The translations under genes were made by a program, and so were the position numbers. Positions 10,211 through 22,250 of a stretch of 64,000 nucleotides of DNA are shown piece by piece. The stretch comes from Symsagittifera roscoffensis (Eukaryota > Xenacoelomorpha > Acoela > Convolutidae): NCBI RefSeq assembly GCF_963678635.1, contig NC_087062.1, positions 68,125,415-68,189,414 of the forward strand, given 5' to 3'. Numbering within the stretch: the stretch's first letter is position 1; each line of letters begins with the position of its first letter. Under the pieces are notes generated by a model, which was given only the letters and a program-made list of their open reading frames with translations, made no database searches and was not told the DNA's origin.

Positions 10211-10264
10211 AAAATATATTTACACTACTGGACAAAATTAAGCTCAAATTCAAGAGTTTTTTTA

Positions 10265-10934
10265 CACTACTGGACAGAATTAAGCGCAAATTCAAGCCTG
10301 TTTTCAATATCCATTTTGGATAATATTTCCTCTGAAATTCAGTAAAATTTTTACATAGACTTTAAGCAAAAGATCAGAGCTACCCGCTATGAAACTATCA
10401 AAATTTAGTTTCGAAGACTTAGCAATGTAATCTAGGTCTGAAAACACCAGTGGTTTTACGAGGTTGAGTAAGAAAACCAAATATGTTTGTCGTGGCCTTA
10501 TTAGTCTGTATGTAAATTTTCATAACAATCGGACAATGTGGTCAACAAATTTACATGTAAAAGTTTGCAGGTGGGGGAGAGGAAAAAGAGCCTCCAAATT
10601 TACTAAAGTTTGCACACTGATTGTTTTTGTTTCTCGCAGAGAATGTTTCACATCGCATGAGAAGTTCTTTTACTCCGCTTTTTTAACAAAGAATTCACTA
10701 TGACACAAAAATAAGTGCAGATAAGGAAAACTTGCATTTTCAGACCCGGATTACATTGGTATGTTTTCGAAAACAATTATTGAAAGTTTTGTAGAGGGTA
10801 GCTCTGATCATTTGCTCTTAGTCTATGTAAAAGTGTTACTGAATTTCGAAGGAAATGTTGTGCAAACTGGATTTTGAAAACAGGCAGTTTAGGGAGTAAA
10901 ATCTTGAACTTGCGCTTACTTTTGTCAATTAGTG
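10265..10934. mobile_element. Foldback MITE with about 190-bp terminal inverted repeats, TA-flanked
   Basis: The left arm (10265 to about 10450) and the right arm (about 10738 to 10934) are imperfect reverse complements. Shared blocks include 'acatagact', 'gatcagagctaccc' and 'caatgtaatc(t/c)(a/g)ggtctgaaa'. The outer end reads CACTACTGGACAAAATTAAG, the style of Tc1/mariner termini, and TA lies directly outside both ends. A partial extra terminus lies at 10223-10262. There is no transposase, so it is non-autonomous. A related arm lies at 55981-56501. Confidence 0.75.
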
Positions 10935-10936
10935 TA

Positions 10937-12197
10937 TTAGCCCAGTTTTACTTGAATCAAAAGAGTATAATAAGTTTGCAATGAAATTTTACTCTTCGAC
11001 TCATTAGCCGAGAAAATCTTTAAAAAAATTCATTTAGTTTTGAATCGTATGTCGTGCTTAGCTCCGACTTGTTTTTGTTTTTATATCTAAAAATTTTCAA
11101 AAAACATCAAAAATCCAAAAATTGTTGTTTTTTTTCCATTTATTTTGTTCCGAATTCTTTTTTTCAAAAGTTTTGATTTACGTTTTTTGAAATTTCGACG
11201 TATCAATTTTGTTTTTTCATATCAAGCTGCAACAATAATGATTGCTGGTAGAGCCCAATCATACCCGCAATTGATTGTAGACTTTTCGCATATTTTAATC
11301 AAAATCTTGATTTGCTTTTTTTTTAAACATTGCAGAAGGATTTTCTGCAAATTCCTTAAATGCTTTGATGTGGGTGAAAAATTTTTGAAATTATGTTATA
11401 AATTGTTCCAGAAAATCAAAGAGCTGTAAGGCCATCAGTTTGTTTATTGAAAACCCAAAATGAAGTTACTTCAAAACAACCAATTCAGTATTTTTTCAAA
11501 TTACTTCTATACATTAACCTTTTTCCAATTGTTCGGTGACTATGTTACCAATTTTTCAATCGAGACAACGAGTTCATTACGAAGCCAAACTGTGCACTGG
11601 ATAGGCGCACAATTTTGTGTCTGTGTGTTCCTGGATTCCATAGACAAGTCTTTAAACCTGTTGAAATTTTGTCGGAACGATCAAAGAAAATGAAAGAACA
11701 AAAGAAGAACAAATCCGCTTACAATGCAGAAAATGCACAGTTTGGCCTCGCATTGTTGTGCGAAGAAGAATTCTCTAATGTTCCTCGTATATTAGTTTTC
11801 TAGAAACAATTTATGACCTCTGGAAAAGTCAATATTTGGAAAACTACCAAACCAAATCTGAGCCAAAGGCGTACTTAAAATAGGCGTTTATCTGTCCCAC
11901 AGAAGCGGCAATTCCTTAATTTTTCTTAAATTATTTTAAGAAAGGTTAAGTCCTCACAAAAATGGTGTTTTTGCAATTTATGCAAACTTTTGCTCTTCTC
12001 GAACCTGCCAAATCCGAGAAATAGAATTCAATAAAAAACAGTTCAAGTGATTCTTCCTGGTATAAACGCTTCTGCGGTCACGAGTTCAATCGAAAAAAAA
12101 GTTGTTGGAGTCTTGCCTGCAGAAACAGCTACGACTTAACTGTTCAGAAATTGTTAGAGATAACCGGTTAGCAACTAAGGAAAAATCTAAATTTGAG
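10937..12197. other. Intergenic AT-rich stretch with one short MITE
   Basis: Apart from the 169-bp inverted-repeat element at 11581-11749, I see only short, unconvincing ORFs and A/T homopolymer tracts here. Confidence 0.5.
11581..11749. mobile_element. Short MITE with GCCAAACTGTGCA inverted termini
   Basis: The left end GAAGCCAAACTGTGCA and the right end TGCACAGTTTGGCCTC are inverted copies 169 bp apart. The same terminus appears alone near 35752, 44062 and 51140. The 45 bases next to it ('ggataggcgcacaattttgt') also recur in inverted form near 44035. It has no coding capacity. Confidence 0.55.
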
Positions 12198-12201
12198 ATA
12201 T
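12198..12201. other. Target-site duplication ATAT, left copy
   Basis: ATAT abuts the TG of the left LTR. The same four bases abut the end of the right LTR at 26418-26421. A 4-bp duplication is within the normal range for Ty3/gypsy integration, but four A/T bases are weak evidence alone. Confidence 0.55.
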
Positions 12202-12589
12202 TGAGTTTAAGTCCGGGGTGGCTCACTCATATAGTAATTTCAGATACGGTGCACCGTTCGTTCGTCACGCTATCTTATTTTCCGCCCGATAGATTCGTGC
12301 AACTTCTTAGTCTTATACTGATCTTAATCTTACTCTTATGTCTTCTAGTCTCATTAGATCTTGTGTATACTTGTATTTGCGAGATTAGATATCCGGAACG
12401 GTTCTGTAGAACAGCAACTCCTTGCTAAGTTAAATCAATTCTGTTCTGTCCGAAACTATAAACAGTTTCAGCCTTACAAATTTTTGTAAGTGAGTTATGG
12501 ATCATGATTGAATAGTAAGAAGTATTCTATAGAGATAGTTTTATCAATGAAAATAATTAGTTATAAATACTAGCTTTGAACTGGTTCCA
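12202..12589 (-). repeat. 3' LTR of the older provirus
   Basis: At 388 bp this is within one base of the 5' LTR and is its closest match. It has 'gaacagcaactcc' and 'gtttcagccttacaa' blocks that the LTR at 8309-8718 lacks. No primer-binding site lies on its left side, which identifies it as the 3' LTR. Confidence 0.85.
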
Positions 12590-13890
12590 CCCATAGGTGG
12601 CTTAGAACGTTTTTAAGTTTAAAGTTTGTTGTTGTGAAGGAAGAATGGAGAAGTTTCTTGATTCTTGGAGAAGATTTTTGTGAAGCAGTGGTTGCGTGAA
12701 GAGGAGAAAGAGACAGTTGCTCGTGTCGAGGATTAGTTGTCTTCGTAGAGAAAGAAGGGGTTCAGTTGCTCGTTCTTCAGAAGTGGGTCTCGTTTATCCA
12801 GATCGTGTTGAGTGACCATGTTGAGTGATCGTGTCAATAAATCAAATTTATACAATGATGTGCTGATTTCATTAAGTTTGATCAAGACTAGGTGCATTCT
12901 CAACTATTCATCGAGTAGTTAGATAGAGTTTGACTCCTCTGTGTGAAGCTGCAAAAAACTAGGATTCGTATGTGAGTTCAACATTGATTTGGCGATTGTT
13001 CTTCAATGAGTACCTCAGCTGCGACGTTGGTTCCATACTTTAAATCCTGTGAGGGTTGTGCTTACGGCATCAAACCGATAGATTTGCCATTCCAGAGTCG
13101 GAATGTCATCGAGTTTTCATCTCCCTTTATTGCTCGTTTATTTTTCTCTAAGTTATCTTTTTACATTGCATATTTATATCTGCATCTTGTTAGTGAAATC
13201 AGTTCTACTTATGATTTTTTATTAGTTGTTGTCGCAATGCATTTTATTAGTTCGGTTATTATAAAGAGTCGCTCACCCTAGAGCTACTCTTAGTAAAAAT
13301 TGTTGGTCAGGATCTTAGCACATGGTGAGCACATGTAATTTGAGCGACGTCGTTCTGATGGGTGAGACCAGAAGAGTGTGTATTTTTCCTGTCTCTTTGA
13401 TCTGAGTCTTTTTTTATGTTCAAACTTTTTTTTTCTTTTTTTCTGGTGTTTTTCTCTTTTTTTTCTATGGCTGTGCCTTTTTTTGTCAAAAACCGGTTGT
13501 TATTTTTTGTGTGATTCTTCTGATATGTTGGTGTTTCATATGGTTTTGATAAAATTTGAAAGCGGGTTTCAAAAGATTAATTTATCCCGTTTTAATCTGG
13601 ATTTAATCTGGTTTGGGTACCAAGAGGTTTTCTCATACATGCGGTTGGTTTTGTGGCACTAGTAAGTTGCGTTGGTTAGCTTGAGCTTATTTATAGCTTT
13701 TTCCAATCGGGTTCAGGGAAAATTTTGAAAACGCGTGAAAGCAAGTTGAAATCAGTTAGTTTGTGAAACGAGAAACTCATTTAAAAAACAATTCTATGTG
13801 GGCGAGTTGATCAATTTTGTTGGAAAGAGTACGTGAAATGCTGGCGAGTGACCTTGGAAAAAGTGAAATTTTATTTAAAAAAAACACTCA
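12590..13890. other. Stretch between 3' LTR and third-ORF remnant, unassigned
   Basis: The sequence next to the LTR is GA-rich on the plus strand ('gaggagaaagagacagttgc') and then T-rich. I found no coherent frame on either strand and no match to the other element, whose equivalent region is off the window. It may be the 3' untranslated part of the provirus or a nested insertion. Confidence 0.4.
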
Positions 13891-16800
13891 TAAAAAGGTT
13901 TTTTTAACATTAGCTTACTTCTGCATAATTTGCATTTGTTACTAATTTTTTGCTTGCGTATCATTCTTACTTCATTGATATAGTATATGGTACATAATTT
14001 GATTAAAATTTTAAACTCCAAAGAGAATTTGATTTTTGTTTCTTTCATTGTATTTTATAAAATAACAGGAATGACATGATTTCATGTGAACAGTGAATAT
14101 CTCTTTCTTGTGGCGTTAGGAAATTGAAATGCTTTGATCAAATTTGTTGAAGAATGGTTCGTTAGTGTTTGTTAGTGTGTGGTCTATGATATGGTCGAAT
14201 TTTTGATTAATGTTATCGAGATGAAAAATGTAATCTGATTTGATGAAAAAGTTTTGTTTAATTGTGCGTTGATGTTAGTGTCAGTATCATATGGCAAATC
14301 TTCAATATATCTTACAACAGTATGATCATAATGGTTAAAAGGATATCTGTTAGCTTTTTGTGCAATGAATCAATTTAGTGTTTGGTTTAGTCCTATATTT
14401 GTAAATTGATTAAGGTGAAAAGCGTTAGTTATTTGATGAATGAGAGAGTCAGAAAGCTCGTTATTGTCGGTTTTTTTTTTAGAGGATTATTGAAGTTATA
14501 GTAGGAAATCCATGAAATTTTGGGAAGTAGGGAACCTTCATCTACATATTGTGCTCGTTGGGCCGCGTTTTCTGCGTTGTAGTAGGTATATTGGGGAAAA
14601 GGGAAGGTTATGTATTAAAAATTTAGGTGTATAAGTATAATGTGGGTGGTGGGAAAAAAATCGGGATGATTGTGGGCGGCTAATGAGGATTTGTGGGTTA
14701 GTTTTAGGGTGTTTTCGTTTCATGAAAATTCTGTGTGCGCGCGTGGGCGCAATGTGGACAGAGGGGATAGAGGAGTCGGTGGTTGAAGCTGAGTGGGTTA
14801 AATGTTGAATTGGTAACTAATTATTTGTGTTATGAATCTGTTGCTGGTGAGTAATAATTTCATCTATATGATGCTCTAGTTGATCGTTTGTGATTGGGCT
14901 AGGGCATCGGGTACATTACTTGCGAGATGGGAAAGGATAAGGGTAGCGTTAGTGCGCGGACAGTATGGAGAAAAAGAATGTTCAACAGGGGTAGGTGGAG
15001 TTATGGGTTGAAAAGGTGCTTGGGAGAATTTCATGGGATTGGGTTCAGAGTCGAAAAACGTATCCAGAGTTTCAACTTCGGAGTTATTGATGTTTGATAT
15101 GGTTTTAAACTTTGATTTAAGTCATCTGATTTCATGCGTGGGTAAGAGGGAAGAGGTGATGTCTGAAATTGTAATTAGGGAATCGTGGCGTTTGGAGATT
15201 GGATGGAAAGGAAAGAGAACGTTTGAGGGATCCAAATTGGCGGCTCATCATGCGCTAAAAAGATGATTGTTTTGAGAACGAATATTTCAGGTGTTAAAAT
15301 GGATTGTTTGAGTCCTATAAGAGATATTGGGCTTCGTTGTAAGGTACTAGTATGTAGTATCCGTTCGGTGGTCGAAAGTGTATTTCTGTAACTTTGTGGG
15401 ATTTATGAAAAAAGGTGGATGTTTTGTAAGCTGTGTAAATGAGACGGTGCTGTAGGTGTCGTGTTTTTATTGTCTTGTAGAGTGAAATATGTGTTTGGTT
15501 TTGCAAATTTTTGCGTCAAGAAGCATTTTATTACTGGACGTGGAAAATGTTTCAAAAAATCCTGCAAATAAAGTTCGTTCTACGCTAGCTTGTTTATTGA
15601 CTCGTGTGTGTGTTGCGCATGTGTCGTGAATTCTTTTCAATAGTGAGAAGAGGTATCCTTTGAAAATAAACTTTGCGTAGAATATATTCAATCTCTCTAA
15701 GATATAAAAAGCCACTATAGAAATGCCAGGAGTTCGTTTTTTATTATAGAAGAAACTAAAAAATTTGATTGGTGAATTATCTTGTGGCTAAACTGTTTCT
15801 CCATTGAGGTATGTAAAATCTTTAATGTCTTTAAATATCTCCTGTAGTCTTGTCGGTAGAAGTCTGAAAAGCCTGCTGTTTCAGCGAGTTTTCGTAGGTT
15901 TTGATCGATTGATTGTCTCTGGATTGTATCCATTTTTTTGAAAAATTCTTGAACTGTTGTGTTCAAATGTGATGTTGCTTATCTGATTTGGAGTAAATGC
16001 CTAATGATTGTAGATCTAGATTTGGGTTGCGAGCGATTGCTCGTATGCTTTCAGGTGAGAATTTCTTCTAAGGTTGCTTTGAAAAAGATCTGGAGTTAGA
16101 AGATAACGTTTATCTTTGTTTGGGTTAAGCTGTACTTCATTGTGGCTTTTTTCAGATACATATGGGACAGCTGTATCCCAAAAATTTGTTCGGCGTGATA
16201 GAGTATCTACACAAATTAAGTTTAAAAATAAATCATACGTGTGCTATGTTAGCTTTTTTGTCGTCAAAAAATGAAGTGGTGAAACTTTTTTAGTGCAAGC
16301 GCAATACTTCAAGGTGTTTCCTTCGTAATTGATGAAATTAGAGCGGTTGCCTGATAAGAGATATCCTGCGCAAGGTAATTTTAGTACTGCTAACGCGGGA
16401 GATTGTAGAACTTGTCTTATCAGTGTTTCTTATCGGAAAATGAAAATGTTTGAAAAAAAATCTGCTTGTTGTATAATCTAATTTAATTTTATTCATTTGT
16501 GTTATTCAGCCAAAATAAATGTGATTCATTAGTAATTTCTTGTAGCGTGGTGTTTTTTTCTGGACGAAAATTTCCTCCAATATTCCCATTTTTAGAGAAT
16601 GTTACCGTGATGTAAGATTTTTCGACTTCTCTGTTTCTAATTGGGTGGACCATGTTAAGAATGTGTTTTTTTGTTTTCTTGTCGAATCTTTTTTTGTATT
16701 TGACAAGAATTTCTGAATAAACTGGTTTGGGGTATTTGCATGCTACTTAAGTTTTAGGCTAAGTTTGGAAACGTGTTAATTTTTCTTCTATACCATGTAT

Positions 16801-18040
16801 GTTATTATTTTGGTTTGCGTTTGATCTTGTTCGGTCAGTTTTGTTTTATCAAAGAGTATGGATTCTATAGTGTTTTTTTTTTTGAAATTTTGTCATTCTT
16901 GCGTGAATTTTAGCGACTTGAAAAATGGCTTATGTAATTTCAGGGAAGCAAACTATGGTTCCCTGCATTCGTGTAGTGGGATCGCGATGTCCTTGATCAT
17001 TTTTACAACGTAGGCGAATGCCTTGCTATAATATAGTATTGTGTTTCAAATTTCGTGTTGATTTTTTTTTCTAGTTGAACTTTCCAACCGAAAAACATTA
17101 TGCTGGGTAGCTTAAACTTCTTGTGTCTGCATGTTTGACGGATTGTTAATTCCTATATGGGGTGTCCAATTTTTATGATGTAAATCATATGTTAATTGTC
17201 CGTGTGCGCCATGATAATGGAATTTATCGTCTAGTTGGATATGACATCGGTGGTGTTCAAGTTGTGGTTGATGTGCAGAGTCTGGAAAATTCGAAAGTTT
17301 ACTAGCTTTTGGTTTTCGTTTTCTTTTGTATCTATTGTCAAGCGTTTCAGTTCATTTTCAAATCTTATAGGGTCAAGATATAATAGTATTTCTATGTTAC
17401 CTTGGTAAAAAGATTCATGATCGAGTCTATTTTTGTTACCATTTAAAACTTGTGATCAATGTACTTTCTTTTCAGAAACTTTACCTGTAAATTTATAACT
17501 CATTAGAGTTGTAGCTCGGTATTTGGAGTAAAGTGTAGTTACTACAGTTGTTCATTCGATATCTTGTGGCTCAGATTCACATTGTGTGATCTGGTTATTT
17601 GCGTGTTTATGATATATTTTTTGTTGGTGATCTTCAGAATCATAATGTGTAACAAGGAGATCTTGTGGTTCTATTCAGAAGGAAGGTTTTTTCTGATTTG
17701 TGGGTTCAAGGTGTACTAAAACAGAGAGGTATTTCGTTGAAAAAACTATGAAAAGATACATGTGAACAATAGTTCTGGAAAGGGATTATAAAAAGTTATA
17801 TAACCTATGGTCTGTTTTGTATACCTATTGTTATTATATATACGTTCTTTTGGAGGGGTTAAAGATTCAGCGGTGATTTTTGGTGGTGTCAATACTAATG
17901 GATAATTTACCAATTTGTTTGGTGTTACTATTATTTCAAAATTGACAGTTAAGATTTGTTGTGAAAGTTTTTGGATATTATGATCTTGAATGTCCTTGTG
18001 AAAATGATGTCTGTATTGTAGTCTGTTTAGTGCCAAATTA
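13891..18040 (-). pseudogene. Third-ORF remnant of the older provirus (envelope position)
   Basis: The minus strand keeps the A-rich bias of retroelement coding sequence but is broken by stops and frameshifts. Readable pieces are a 96-codon start at 18036 (MALNRLQYRHHFHKDIQDHN, with a hydrophobic run near its end), a frame at 17300-17760 interrupted only by TGA codons, a His/Gln-rich piece (HRCHIQLDDKFHYHGAHGQ) near 17230, and an 83-codon piece at 15715-15966 (NTTVQEFFKKMDTIQRQS). It lies between pol and the 3' LTR, where envelope genes of errantivirus-like elements lie. I see no fusion peptide, cleavage site or clear cysteine pattern, so the envelope label rests on position only. Confidence 0.45.
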
Positions 18041-20440
18041 TAGAGGCAATAACTATCGAGCTTTTAGCCAAAAAGTGGAGGCGGTGCTACAAAGGAGTTC
18101 CAATCTAAGCGAAAAGGTTTACTTTTACCTGGTAGTTCACGTTAACTGTCGTCTAACTGACTTGGAAAGTTATGGGGAAATGTAGCTGAATGGGTTTGAC
18201 CGGTGACTGAAGGTGTTCGTGGAAGGGATAATGTTTATGTGTAATTTTTACCCTCTAAGTCTGTGTTCCTTGAAAGTTCTTTAGCAGAACAATTGATCAA
18301 AACCGCTGATAGTACAAAAGCAATGGTTGCTTCCTTGATAACTGATCTGGAAAAGATGAAAAAATGTATGTTTTGCTAACACTTGAAAATTTCAGGATAA
18401 TATTATACATCACTCTCAACCAAAAATTTACTTCAATATAGAAATTCAGAGTTGAAGCAGCAATATACAGTTATCACGTCGAGAAAATAAAATGAGGTTT
18501 TTTTTTCAAAAGGATTTATGCTATTAATTCTGCTTCGGATTAATGAACGTTCGTTGAAATTATACATTTCACTCTAAAACTCAATTTTCAAATAAAACTT
18601 TGTTCAAATTGGATTAACTTGGAAGATAGTAGATGATGCAGAAAATGAGAAATTTACATATCCAGATAGAAACTCAGATTAATTCATTGGGAGTTTGGAG
18701 ATTTTTTATTAAAATTTAGCTTATATATTACATCTTGAGAAAAAATCCAACATAACAGTGTAATTGATATACTAGGTGTACTTTTAAGAAAAATCAGGTT
18801 TTTTGAAATTAAGTTGATGTGTAGAAAACCCAGCTCCATCATCTTTTGTAAGATGATACATGAAGCATAAATCAAAAATTTACTTTCAAGATCTACATTT
18901 CGTTCTTTTGGATAAAAAAATTTGATATAGAAAGATTTTTAGAGGAAATAATATGGAGCCTGCTGAAAAAATCTAAACAAACTAATACTTTAGCAGAGCC
19001 GGATGTATGATTGATTTCTTAATTTTATGAATTTTAACATGGAAAATTTCAATTAGACACACAGTAAAAATTTAGTTCTGCTTAGCTTCAATTTTTTTTC
19101 AATTAGAAAATTACGTTGAAATGTATTAATAAATTTCGCAAATTTATTCAATTGTTACCGTTTGTACCTTGATTTCCTTTCGTTAATCGATGTTTTTGAG
19201 AATAGACCTTTTAGATGTTATAAAGGTTGCAGAAATATGGAACTAAGTTTCCTTGCGTATTTCTAGTTCCGAAGGTTTTGCATATTAAAAAAAATAGAGC
19301 TGCTCTTAATTTATTCCAAGAAATCAACGTAAAAGTACACTTTTATATTCACAATTTATACATGTGCTTTTAAATGCTTATAATTGCACAGATTTCTTCG
19401 CACTGCGACATTTTTGAGAAAACTTTTGACAAAAATCAAGCACAAAAAGCGATTTACAAACTATTTTGCAAGGAAAGTGATAGTTAATGATCCCGAAAAT
19501 TGGGTTTTTGCTGAAATAGTTTGCTGTAGCAATTAAACAAGGGAACCTAAAGGAGAACATATACAAATTACATGGTGATTATTAGTCGTTATCAGTTTTA
19601 ATTTTATCTCTGCCAACAAATTGTTCGTTCAATTGATGCTATTTTCTCCTATATTCCTCAGTTCTGACTAAATTTTCTTGCAAATTGAGTTCAAGAGCGA
19701 AAGCATGCAATAAGCTTAAGACATAGAAAAATTCTACGGAAAATCCATGAAAATTATGTTGTAAAAGCAACAGAGAGATAATCATCAGTTTTGAAGAAAA
19801 GTTTGTTGAACATCATACAATCTAACATACTGTTAAGAGAAATATACCCCATTTTTAGCGTATTTTAGCAGGAAAATGTTCAAATTTTATTAATGATCTG
19901 AAAGTTATTATGATTAATAATTTTAAAAAATTCTCAGAAATTGTAATTTTTGTACAAGTTTGGGTTAGCCTTTGAGAAAAAACTGAGGAGAAGTTGGATC
20001 TTGGAGTTTGATCTAGAAATTTCAATGAATTTTGCTCCTATTGTTCGTTTGAAGTGAGATTCTTAATTAAATTTTCCTTGTATTGAACAAAAACCCAGTG
20101 AATTACACAAATGAAAGGTTAAAAATGGATAATTTTTGATAGAATTGATTAATTTTTACTTTCTCGAAAAATACGATTAATTACACAATTCTCCCGAGAA
20201 ATCGGAAGTATCAATATTGATTCGGCTAATATGAACCTTATATGTTCAGAGCATTATATAAACCGCTTTTTAGCTAAAATTAGGCTAAATATTATCGTAT
20301 TTGACTATTTTGAGAGAAATTGTGGAAAAATCCATATTTCCCTTCAAAGTTTTGTATCAGTGTCTCAACATGATGCCAATTGAAATATAATTTGAGCTTA
20401 ATTTTAAACTAAAAACATATTTTTTCTTTATTCAGTTAGA
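18041..20440. other. Unrelated AT-rich sequence inside the older provirus
   Basis: The retroelement base bias stops at about 18040. One short exon-like stretch on the plus strand (18265-18365, FLESSLAEQLIKTADSTKAM, followed by a GTATGT donor-like site) is the only coding-looking piece, and it is weak. No other feature is evident. Confidence 0.35.
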
Positions 20441-20464
20441 TCAAAATCAACAAAACACCAGCCA

Positions 20465-20580
20465 AACACTTGAAATTTCTGTAGTTCTCTATAAAAAATT
20501 TGCAATTTTTTCCAAAAACTTTGAAATTTTTGCATTTTTCAAAAACTTTGAAATTTTTGCATTTTTTCCAAAAACTTGAT
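20465..20580. repeat. Short tandem repeat of about 28 bp
   Basis: 'aaaaactttgaaatttttgcatttt' occurs twice in a row with a third partial unit. Confidence 0.6.
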
Positions 20581-20839
20581 TTTTTTCTCGAAGTTTCACT
20601 ACTTTTCAGCAATTTTTCAGGTGGAATGAAAACTGTTTTAAAAAGTAAGATCATCTAAAAAAACAGTTTTTAAGTCAAATTATATCAAATCTTATCGTAT
20701 TTTAAAGTTTTTGAAAAAATTTTCAATTTTTTTGATAAAAAATCCAAATTTTTGCCCATCTTACCTTGATCCAAAAAAAATCTACACGAAAAACTCACCA
20801 TAACGCGTGCTGATATTTTTGCGAAAAAACTAGACATTT

Positions 20840-21190
20840 CCATTCAAAATCCAAAAAATACCGTTTTTCTTACCATTTTCTTACCATCACACTGAAACCT
20901 TACCTTTCACTATCTTAATAAATTGGCAAAACTATTCCCTATCTCAATAAGTTCCTAATTCCCTACACTGAATCCTTATACATAAGGAAACCTTTACACT
21001 ATCTTAAAGCATGGTAAGATCGGGCGCCAAGAAATTTTCTGAAACTTACCATCTCAAATCTTACCATCTTAATTAGGAAACTTTTCCCTATCTTAATACA
21101 TAGGAAATCTATTCTCTATCTTAAAACATAGGTTGCTGACCGGATACCCTATAACCTATGTTAGTACATGAAGGTCAGCAACCCCCCGAC
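20840..21190. repeat. 'ctatcttaa-acatagg' repeats ending in a hairpin
   Basis: Variants of 'ctatcttaatacataggaaa' recur about six times (20910, 20940, 21000, 21085, 21118), mixed with 'cttaccat'. The block ends in a perfect 11-bp inverted repeat, GGTTGCTGACC (21130-21140) and GGTCAGCAACC (21172-21182). It may be one end of the foreign block that interrupts the provirus. Confidence 0.5.
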
Positions 21191-21229
21191 CCCTCCCACC
21201 CTTCGGAGTTGTGGTGGTGCCTTCAATAA

Positions 21230-22250
21230 TGTGTCCCAGGAATATTACACGAGTGAGGAAAAAATTTGATTTATCTGGGGCTGCTTTTATGTTTTTTCGA
21301 CAAGAATTTGTAGTGGTATTTGTCTAAAACTTTGAACATTTCTTGTTTTGTTTGTGGCGTTGGGTTTAAGTGGAAGGTGTAGTGATGAATGTGTTTTTCC
21401 AACATCAAATCTTGATGTAGCATAATTCATGGGATATTTTACTGCTGATTGTTCAAATTCTTGCTGTTTTTTTTGAGAATGTTGAAAATTGAATAGTTTC
21501 AGGAATTGTTGTTGTTCATCAGTACATTTTGAGATTCGGAACTTTTATTTGAAAAAAGTTTTTTTGTGAAAAAATTCGTGCTGCTTTTTGAATCAGATGT
21601 AGTTTTTGTAACAGACAATTCTTTATTAAGGGTTGGTTGAAAAATATCTAATAATTTTAGGATACTAATTACTATGTATACTATTTCTTGTGTAGGGTAA
21701 AAGGTTGCATTTGTTTAGCGATGTTTTACAAATCCTAAAAAAAGTGTAATTTCATATCGTGATTTGTTAAATGCATGTAATGCGATGGTATTTGTGTTTG
21801 TGTTTTTATTGTATTTGATAGATGAAATCGCAACTCTAAAAAATTATGGATTGATTTGAATTCAAGGTCAGTCATATACAGTTCCTGTGTTGTTTAACCG
21901 TTGATACATTTTGGTAAACTTGGGTGATAGAAAAGTCATATGCATGTCCTGTTAGTGGTTTTAAACGTTTTCTTTGTTATGATATATGGGATCAAATTTC
22001 AGAAAAAATGGAGGTTGTTTATTCAAATTTTGAACAAAATTGGGAATGTAATATTGAGTTTTGTATATTTGTCTTTTGTTTTTAAATTTTTGTTTAGGAT
22101 GGTTCATTTAGTAATGAAAAGGATTCCAACTATGTTGCCTTTAAAATCTGTTATGATAAATTTTTGTTTGAAAGGCTTTAGTAGAATTTTATTTGGGTCC
22201 AATGTTTGTGTTGGTATGAGGAATTATTGAAATTTTCAATAATTTGTAAA
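21230..22250 (-). pseudogene. pol: pol N-terminal remnant of the older provirus
   Basis: Nucleotide similarity follows the intact element block by block: 21235-21355 matches 1310-1430 just after the YLDD box, then 21360-21440 matches 1935-2010, and 21490-22250 matches about 2080-2850. The RT core with motifs A and B (about 1440-1930 in the other element) is deleted, and there are many stops. The left end of recognisable similarity is near 21230, where the foreign block begins. Confidence 0.75.

Noticed and set aside
12102-12428. 108-codon plus-strand ORF with hydrophobic C-terminus
   Set aside because: It lies across an LTR, and the matching piece at 25935-26120 is simply the other LTR.
13307-13662. 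ORFs around the T-rich stretch near 13400
   Set aside because: Products are Phe/Leu or Lys homopolymer-like and arise from T-runs.
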